NCBI GenBank assembly: GCA_904066235.2
Contig: CAJFCV020000001.1
Span: 7,378,001-7,442,000 of the forward strand
From: Bursaphelenchus xylophilus
Taxonomy: Eukaryota > Nematoda > Chromadorea > Rhabditida > Aphelenchoididae
Length of the DNA: 64,000 nucleotides
Reading direction: 5' to 3'
The notes beneath the pieces are model-generated. The model saw only the letters and a program-made list of their open reading frames with translations. It was not told the origin of the DNA and ran no database searches. The position numbers and the translations under genes were made by a program. The stretch's first letter is position 1. Each line of letters begins with the position of its first letter. Below, piece by piece: positions 56,401 to 64,000 of the stretch.

Positions 56401-59400
56401 TAAAAAATCGATAATTTAGGAATGGAAAATTACGAGGCCATTAAAAGAGACGACAAATTATGCTTCATAGAAAAAAATATCGAAGAAATGCCATCCACAT
56501 TTGAACTGAACACACGGTTCAAAAGAGTTATGTTGCTTGTAAGCCGTCAGTTGGAGATGTCAATGTCAAGCACTTCAAACTCTTCGTCATCAGCAAAATG
56601 GTCAAAGCCAGAAGAAGCCGAATTTATGCGCGTGCTTAGAATATACGGTGTCAAAGATGACAACGAAGGACAAAATGTGATCAATTGGAATAGATTCCGA
56701 GAGCTTTCAACTAATCTCCAGCACAAGACCGATGCCCAGATGCTTGAACAGTTGTACTGCGTATTGGCAATGTGCACAAAAGAACAAGGCCGAGAATTAT
56801 CTGCAATTGATATGAGACGCGCATCGATGGTGGACCCCATTCCTGTCAGAAGGGCAGAGAAGTTGATGAATCGACTGCATTTGATGAGGAAAATCCATGC
56901 GATTGTTTCTACTGGATTGCAGAAAGTGAGAACATCCCTCAAACTGTGTTCTTCGGAGACAATGTATTCAGGATGGGAAGAAAAACACGACGAACAACTC
57001 TTGATAGTTGTGGATCATCATGGACTCGACAAGATCACTCAGAAATTGGCTTCCCAAGCCTGTTTTGATAGGGTTTGTGAGGTCAAATACTTAAGTAGTT
57101 AATTTCCATGTTTTAGTTTGCCAAACAATTGGATGAAAACGACCTAATTCGTCGTGTAGTGGAGATATGCACTACATTAGAAACCGGTAAATGGAATGGA
57201 AAAGGAAGTGTTGACCTAATTGATGATGAAGAAGGAGCATTTGACGCACAGACTTTGGCGATGCTACAAGCTCTTGCTGGGCAAGCCTCTGCCATCCCAT
57301 CCTCTTCTCGTTTATCGTCGTCTCAACACAAAAAAAACAAGAAAAAGGCGAGTGTCTCAGCAGCATCAAGCTCACAACAGCTCGGGAACTTTGTAAGCAG
57401 AAAAACTTGTAAAGAAAAACTATCCCATGAATTTTCAGAACGATCCTGCATATCTCCTTTCTATGATGAATGCCCTCGGCGTCTCTACAAACTCGTCTCC
57501 CCAACAACAAATGCAACAATTTAACAATCTGCTCGGATTGCTAACACTGATGGGTCCGATGATGACTAATGGCGCAAACGATCCGGCATCAAAACAGGTA
57601 ATGCAGATGTTGGTGGCCATGATGGGAAACAACGACGCCCTGAATCTATCGACGACCACATCAGGGGCGAAAGCAACATCACAGACAGCCAAAGTAGCCG
57701 CTCGAAATTCAACCACTTCTACACCAAACGCCAGTACACCTGCACCATCTACTACTGCCGCTACGAATGCGGCATCTACCCCAACTAATGTAACTCCAAG
57801 CACTAAAAAGGAATCAATAAAGCCTGAAGACCTTTCAATGCAAGAAATTCTCAAATGTTTAAATTACACGAAAGGTAAGCACGATAAAAACTTTACAAGG
57901 AAAGGTCCCGAAATGTGGCGCTCCTTCAAATTTGGTACAGCGATAGTGATAGGCGGTATCAAGAATATTCTTTCTAGAAATTTTTAGTGCGCGCTTTAAA
58001 GTTTCAACCGAGTCACAGTACTAGAAAGGTGACTTTTGGGAACAAAAATAGAACGTAAATAAACGGCGATGAAGGAAGAAAAGAGGGGGTAATGGAGATG
58101 TCGAGCCTGGAAACCGCCACCTCGACCGGCTTCTGGGAGCCGCGATAATCGACCAACAAGTTTGGTCAAAAAATGTTTGATTAATAATGTTAATATTTAC
58201 GTATAATACGCATAAAATCTAAAAACATTACTCTACGTAAGTTTTAACACTATTATTCAAACATCACCCACGGAAAATTCATCGCAAAATATGCAAAAAT
58301 TTTATCTTACCAGTAAATTAACTGAATTATAGCAGCATGCAGCAGCTTTATAAAATTTTTACAAGTTTACTAGTCGCGACATAAAGTCCTGACACATTTT
58401 GCACCGTGCATTCTTCTTTCATTTCATCCGCACTGTGCATCTTTTCGCATTTGTCGCCGCGATTTCCCGTTTTTGCACTAGCGACGTGCACTTTCGCGCG
58501 CGACAAACCCGAATTTGGGGGCGCGACGTCCAAACCCCGAACTTTCGCACGGTGCAAAATGTGGATTATTTCGGCTCCCAGAGGCCGACAGAGGTAGCGG
58601 TTTTCAGATTCGATACCATTGTCCCATTCTTTCCATCGCTGTAATAGCACGTCGGGACATTTACTTGTTAGTTGTAGGTTCACACATCCCTGTCATGAAC
58701 GTTGAAACACACGAGAAACTCTCGGGATCAAAGGCGCCAACCTTAGAAAATCTCGAAACGTGGCTTGCCGCCAACAGCAAATACCAAGTTGATAGCGAAG
58801 CTGCGCTTGGTGCTGCTACGGCAGCAATTTCTGCATCTGCAATCAATGAGAGCAAGAAGCCACCACCAGCACCCGGAAAGGTCGAGAAACCCTCAAGCGC
58901 ATCATCGGTGGCAACAAAGCCTGCAACCAAGATGGATGAGCCTAAGATTGCCGTAGTCACACGATCAACAGGCCAATTGCTTCCAGAAGACAAGTGGCCT
59001 AGTCTATCGGAACTCGCCGCTTATCTAGACAAGAATCCCGGAGTTGACGTTCAGGATTCTTTTGGTGCTGCGGTTAAGGTAAGTTTACAATTCATTTGCC
59101 AAACATTTGAATGGGAAAACCTTTAAATCGTCTTCCAGGCAATTTTACCCGCGGCATACCACCAACGCATCAGCAAAGCAACTTCTGCAAAGGTTCCAGC
59201 GACCAACAGTAGCAATTCACTCAGTGTCTTGGAGCAAAGCCTTCTTCAAAGCATCGGCATGAATAGTTCTAACCCAATGGAAAGCCTACAGATGCAATTG
59301 ATGGTTCAACAGCTTATGCTGGGTTCATCCATGCAGAATGCGTACAACCCATACTTACTGATGTCAGGTAACACAGGCGCTTCACTAGGAGCATCTACAG

Positions 59401-59894
59401 CTACCACTTCTGGGAACAGCATTGACTCGGCGATTATGGCGATGCTTGCGGCGGGGGGCGTGCCGATCACCACAACACCTGCGTCTAAACCAAGCACAAC
59501 ATCTGCAGCGTCAAGCCTCGTTTCGTTATTAGGCGCAGGAAGTCAGAGCTCGGGTGCAAATCAATCACTAAATGATATGTTGACCAACGAATTGTTGACG
59601 AACCCTGCATTACTAACCCAACTTATGAGTAGTGGAGGAACCAACAGTACAGCTCTCAACTCTTTGGGACTTGGCCCACTGAACAACATGGACATAAGCA
59701 CGGCCTTACAGATGACGTTACTGAATTCAGCATTAGGCGAAATGACACAATCCAATAGTCAGTCGCTCGCGTCTCCCTCGACCTCAAAGAAAACTTCCTC
59801 TCAGACGAGTTCCCAAGCGGGAAAGGCTAGTAAATTGAACGCCGTTGTAGAAAAGCTGGCCTCCTCTTCCCAAAACAACAATGGCGATCGCTGA
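50432..59894 (+). CDS. chd-7: CHD7/Kismet-type chromatin remodelling ATPase
   Basis: This nuclear ATPase slides nucleosomes and regulates developmental transcription. Fifteen exons give 2,695 aa with all phases consistent. In order: a Q/P/S-rich low-complexity N-terminus (about 1-770), two chromodomains ([40 protein letters not shown], near 900-1000), the SNF2 ATPase (Walker [16 protein letters not shown] box [14 protein letters not shown]-like [24 protein letters not shown]), a SANT/SLIDE-like region ([29 protein letters not shown]), then two BRK domains ([35 protein letters not shown]). The double chromodomain plus BRK order separates it from CHD1, CHD3/4 and SWI/SNF. Exon 2 ends at a GCAAGT (GC-AG) donor. 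Start chosen at the ATG of [13 protein letters not shown]; an upstream non-coding exon is possible. Confidence 0.95.
58385..58570. mobile_element. MITE with CACATTTTGCACCGTGC ends in chd-7 intron 13
   Basis: ACACATTTTGCACCGTGCA near 58391 is mirrored by TCGCACGGTGCAAAATGT near 58545-58562. The interior has further GCACTGTGCA-type palindromes and CGCGCGCGA. It lies within the 803-bp intron 57875-58677, the longest of this gene. The rest of that intron is unremarkable AT-rich sequence. Confidence 0.6.
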
Positions 59895-60166
59895 GCAATC
59901 CATTAACATATACATGTTTCTTTTTTTCTTGAATTGATCTCGCACTCTCCTTTAGGAGCTTTTCTTTTCAGCTCAGTTTAGTCTCTCGGGACAGAGCAAA
60001 TTATTTATTAAACAATTTTTGTCGGGATACGGTGTTCTTAGGGTACTGTAACAAGCCTTATCCGATTTTTGTTGACTGACCTCTGTTGATATGGTCTCTT
60101 TCTCTCACACAAGTCGAACCTAACATACCAATTTGTTTGTATTAGCAGTTTGTTTTGTTTTATTTA

Positions 60167-60615
60167 CAGGGGAAGTACTTCAAGTGTGACGCTCAGATTT
60201 TCTTTAAATTTTGCACACACATCGGGTATGGACTAAATATCAATTCCTGAAAGTTTTAGCTCGCGCTTTGCGGGCGCCGCCGAGATATCGAACGATTTTT
60301 GCCGCCGAGAGAGCACGCTAAACGTGGAGAGCGGTCAGAGAGAAAACACCTTTTTGGCCATAACTTTGGCAGTTTCGTGCGGAAAAATTTGATTTTTTGT
60401 AGAAACATTATCCTTTACGGTAGAAATAGGCATGAAACTTTTCGTGCCGAAATTCGGCAAAAAGTCCTAAATTTTCGCCGACTTTTGATCTAAAAATCTC
60501 GGTTGTTTCTGTAAAGCGCGAGCTAGGATTCTCGCATATATCTTAGAAAAAATTATTCTAAATTTATGCCAAGTTTCACCAAAATCTGAGCGTCACACTT
60601 CAAGTACTTCCCTTG
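60167..60615. mobile_element. PIF/Harbinger-like MITE, copy 2 (449 bp, TTA target)
   Basis: Same ends (CAGGGGAAGTACTTCAAGTG; CACTTCAAGTACTTCCCTTG) and same length as the copy at 13176-13624, with TTA on both sides (60164-60166, 60616-60618). A few point differences only. It lies 270 bp past the chd-7 stop. Confidence 0.8.
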
Positions 60616-60618
60616 TTA

Positions 60619-62111
60619 GTTTGGTAATATAATTTTCTTAATAGTAAATATTTATCCCTGGTGAAGCGCAACGCGGGATTCTAATTATTCTGGCCATCGT
60701 TAACTTTTCGATAAATAAATTTTATGAATTATCCATTCGAATTAACACTGACTGCTGACTGTCACATTTCAAATAATTCTTTAAAAGGCGTTACGACTTT
60801 CGGATCAGCGACAGTTCGGGTCAACGATACTATGGCTCGCCTCGTCGTCGTTGTATGCACGGGAGAGGCTAGGAGAAGGCTTAGTTAGTAGAAAAAATAA
60901 AACTGACCGAGTCCTAGGGTAGCCTATCCTCTATTTTGAGGCATTTTACATGTACTCGCATCAATAATATCAAGATAAAAGTTACGGATCTTCGTTTTTT
61001 GCCCCAAATTTTGTCTATTATCCTACTACGTTAGTAATAGATAAAGTTAGAAAAAGTGGACATAATGCAAGCCTTCGCCAAGTCTCCGCCGGCCGTCCAA
61101 CGGCTTTGCCAGGCCTCGTAGGCACTTCCTACAACATTTTTTCGGGTATCCCCCTGACCTACATCACGTATCGATCGATTTTGTGTTGACCTGGACTGCC
61201 GCCGACCCGAAATGTCGGGACGCGTTTTAAAACCGCCTTAAGAAGTACCGAACGTGCACGCGTGCACTCCAAATTGTTTAAAACACGATTTTTGAGTCAC
61301 AAGGGCATGGTAAAACCGCGCATCCTGGTTTTTTTTTTGAGACATACACCATTTTAAAGAGCGTTAAAAACTGGTCTAGGATACCTTTCATTTGATTGGG
61401 CGCGGTTTTGTCACCAAGACGGTTTTGTTCCCAGAAGTTAAAAAGTTGGAATGGGTGTCAAAAAGTTGCAAATGACAGCCAAATTATTAAAATGGCTAGT
61501 AAAAACCTGGATCCAACCTTTTACCAAATCTGGAAATTGGGCTTCATGGACAGAGTGATTTTTTTCGCTGCAATCGTACGAAATGTCACTATTTAATTAT
61601 TTTCTGCAGTAAAAAAATCTGTCCGACCTCACTCTGTCCAATTTTCCACAGTCTGTCCAATTTCCATGAAGCCGTAAATTGGACGGAGCGCGGAAATTGG
61701 ACGGAGTGAAATTGGACAGATTTTTTTCACTGCAAAAAATAATTATTTGATGATTCATTAGTGACATTTTGTACGATTGCAGCGAAAAAAATCTGTCCAA
61801 TTTCCGCGCTCTGTCCAAATTATTTTTGTCCAATTTCACTCGGTCCATTTTCCACGAAGCCAGTGAAACTTCTGGAAAACATAGGGCGCAGTTCGAAGAA
61901 TTGATTTTTTGGGAGAACATTTCTTTCCTCATTTGTTTTGCGGCTCCTATGCTCCTAACCTCAGCTTTTGTTAGCACCTCACCTTGATATACTTTCAAGA
62001 TTGCTTATAAACTTTTCTCGGTTAGTTTGACGTTGTTATTTCTTATGATTTATATTGCGTGCGTGTTCTTATGATAGAAAATAGTTTTAGGTAATATCGT
62101 TGTTCTTAGGA
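60619..62111. other. Repeat-bearing intergenic region upstream of hsf-1
   Basis: Between 61540 and 61865 an inverted-repeat unit is clear: CAGAGTGATTTTTTTCGCTG and TGCAATCGTACGAAATGTCA on the left face TGACATTTTGTACGATTGCA and AGCGAAAAAAATCTGTCC on the right. Many copies of TCTGTCCAATTT lie inside. No exon is supported. The last 12 bp (GTTCTTAGGA) before the hsf-1 start give a probable trans-splice acceptor. Confidence 0.5.
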
Positions 62112-63644
62112 ATGGAGGAACTGAACGTGATTAATGATCGGCAGCCCCAGTTGCCCCATTTTTTGGCTAAACTATGGTCTATTCTAGATGATACGCAGTA
62201 CGAAAATGCCATCTGTTGGGATAAGGTATAGGTTAACAACGTGAATTTATATTTTTAGAGTGGTGAATCATTTCACATTGTGGATTCATATTTGTTCAAA
62301 AATGCGGTACTACCGAGATATTTCAAGCACAATAATCTAAACAGCTTCGTGAGGCAACTTAATTTATGTAAGTACTCCAACTAATTGACTTATTGCTATC
62401 TAGACGGCTTTCGGAAAATTCCCATTGTTGGGAATGCATGCTTGTTGAATGAAAATGGCGATAATCTCCATTTTTCCCACCCATTCTTCATCAAGGGAAA
62501 CTTCCACCTTCTTCAGCACATTAAAAGAAATGCCGTTAAAGGAACAGGTGGTTCCAAGGCCAAGCAGGAGCAAGCAGCTGAGAAACGACAAGTTTCGGTA
62601 CCTGAAGATGACCTTGTCTGCATGTTCTCTGAACTTAAACTCATGCGAGAGAAACAGAACACGATGAAGAATACAATAAGGCAATTAACTAGGTAAGGTA
62701 CAAGTTTATGTCATTTAAAATTTGATTATAGAGACAACATTCTGCTATGGCAAAAGATGGCCGCGTTAGAAAACTCACAAAATAAACAACAAGAGAATGT
62801 CGGAAAGCTTGTCCAATTCCTCATGGCTCTAGTACAATCTCAGAAAAGAGTTCATAACAATTCCCAGAGAATTATGCAGTTAGACGAACTAGATGAGAGA
62901 GCCCGTAGGAATCCATCCCCTAAGAGCAACAGGGCGTACAACCAGTCTCCAGTTAATTGCTTGGCTATTCAGAGAGGTCAGGGCATAAGACCTACACTTG
63001 ACTTTGGTATTTTGGATGGAATCCAGAGAGAACTGACAGAAAACAGCTTTGATATGACTTCAAATTTGTCTATGAACGCAGAAAACGCTTTACTTGAAGG
63101 ACTTCAGCTTCGTCAAAGGGCCATTGAAGAAGGTGGGCCTTATCTGGAAGACGGGATTCTCCAGAATGTTGACGATGAACATCGAAGTTCACATGTGGGG
63201 GGATCTTCTTTACAACGATATCGGGCGAATGGAGAGCCTTCGGTAAAGAGATCGTTCAAGCCATGCCTTCCATCTTACTCTCCTAATATAATGCTCAAAC
63301 CCAAGAAATATGCTGAAGAACTACTTCAGAGTTACGATGTCCCGTCTACCTCTCAACATGTATATGAAGAAGAGGATCAGCAACAGGTATGGGAAAATTC
63401 AAGTTTTATCTAGACCCAATGTTTTCTTTAACTTTAGATGACCGAAAACATGGGTTATGAGACTTATCCAAGCCTCGGCCTCGTCGGGGACAACGAAACC
63501 TTTTATTATGTGGACGAACAAGGTAATCAATTCATCCCAGAATTAGACCTGGATCAAATCCCCAATGAATTTCTTCTTGATCATGAGGTTGTTATTCCTC
63601 AGATTGAACATTCAGAACAACTTGCGGATGAAGAAGATGTCTGA
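62112..63644 (+). CDS. hsf-1: Heat shock transcription factor HSF-1
   Basis: HSF-1 trimerises and activates heat-shock genes through nGAAn elements. Five exons (62112-62225, 62259-62367, 62404-62692, 62732-63386, 63438-63644) give 457 aa. The DNA-binding domain occupies about residues 14-115: [27 protein letters not shown], then [20 protein letters not shown] (recognition helix) and [20 protein letters not shown] leucine-zipper-like coiled coil follows (about 145-200). The C-terminal half is acidic and glutamine-bearing, suitable for activation. The protein is shorter than Caenorhabditis HSF-1 because little precedes the DNA-binding domain. A TTCTTAG acceptor sits 2 bp before the ATG. Confidence 0.95.
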
Positions 63645-63879
63645 GTATCGTTCATTATACCCCTATTATCCATGTTATTGGTAAATAAACAAAATATTGT
63701 TATGACACTTCCACTTGTAGAGGTCATGGCAATACTTTTCACATAAAAAGGAAAAGACGGGCACGGAACGATGCGTTTTTGGTAATTTATCACAGACCGA
63801 GAGAACAGTTGGACGGGCGAAAGGCGACGGGATGCCGAAAGTTGCGTCCGAGCTTTTTTGTGGTCCTGTCAGCGCAGTC
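63645..63879. terminator. hsf-1 3' region
   Basis: AAATAAACAAAATATTG near 63681 is the likely polyadenylation signal, about 40 bp after the stop. Beyond it I see only short GC-richer intergenic sequence. Confidence 0.45.
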
Positions 63880-64000
63880 ATGTCGGGTGAGGAAGATGGA
63901 CCCCGCGCGCGCGTTTACTGGCGTTTCCCCCAAATCTGGCAAATTCCCGTTTTCTTCCGCCGCCGAGGAATTGTTTGTTATCTTTGGCCGAATCCGGGTG
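63880..64000 (+). CDS. Possible first exon of a gene leaving the window
   Basis: ATG at 63880 opens a frame reading MSGEEDGPRARVYW to the window edge. ATGTCGG is followed by GTGAGG, so the coding exon may be only a few codons long. The product is unknown and the call is tentative. Confidence 0.2.
   Translation, partial: MSGEEDGPRARVYWRFPQIWQIPVFFRRRGIVCYLWPNPG

Noticed and set aside
60299..60493. 64-codon frame past chd-7
   Set aside because: Entirely within the PIF/Harbinger-like MITE.
1..64000. tRNA, rRNA and spliced-leader RNA genes
   Set aside because: Reading both strands by eye, I found no convincing A/B-box pair, cloverleaf or rRNA core. A tRNAscan-SE or Infernal run would settle this.

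Overview
The window is nuclear DNA from a small-genome animal, most likely a nematode. Introns are mostly 33-60 bp. They open with GTAAG-type donors and close with a short TTTTAG or TTTCAG acceptor, without a long pyrimidine tract. Several start codons sit directly behind an unpaired acceptor-like TTTTAG, as expected where a spliced leader is trans-spliced. Some genes are packed head to tail about 110-180 bp apart, and some convergent pairs have stop codons 6-10 bp apart. No bacterial features are present. The species cannot be named from the sequence.

Layout. 1-8.4 kb is almost entirely transposon and repeat DNA plus one odd three-exon gene with a duplicated exon (714-1535, minus). 8.4-10.2 kb holds a synaptotagmin-type C2B fragment and a calmodulin-like gene with an acylation-type N-terminus. 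10.2-15.9 kb is repeat-rich around an RRM plus zinc-finger gene (11510-12919, minus). 15974-26797 is the TOR kinase gene (let-363). Two of its kinase-domain introns contain different DNA transposon derivatives, one Tc1/mariner-like and one piggyBac-like. 26.8-30.3 kb: GPN2 GTPase, Ariadne-1 ubiquitin ligase and a small zinc-finger gene. 30.5-32.6 kb is a large fold-back of nested satellites. 32.7-40.4 kb is compact: spermidine synthase and PRP31 (same strand, 109 bp apart), a C2H2 factor, COQ10, an Sld2-like replication factor and an eIF4B/4H-like RRM protein. 42-49.7 kb: TOLLIP, DPY-19 C-mannosyltransferase and the bifunctional peptide-amidating enzyme PAMN-1. 50.4-59.9 kb: a CHD7/Kismet remodeller. 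62.1-63.6 kb: heat shock factor HSF-1.

The genes are mostly conserved housekeeping or regulatory functions: growth control, translation, splicing, ubiquitination, polyamine and ubiquinone metabolism, secretory-pathway modification, chromatin and stress response. They do not form one pathway. Exon models were built by hand from splice signals, reading-frame continuity and family resemblance. For most genes all exon phases add up to an integral reading frame.

The other main content is mobile DNA. At least eight families of short inverted-repeat elements can be defined, several from two copies with matching target duplications: hAT-like 8-bp duplications with CAGGGGTGG ends, a second 8-bp family with GGGGCT ends, a TTA family of the PIF/Harbinger type, TA families of the Tc1/mariner type, and a TTAA family of the piggyBac type. 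No full-length transposase was seen. Copies inside genes lie in introns.
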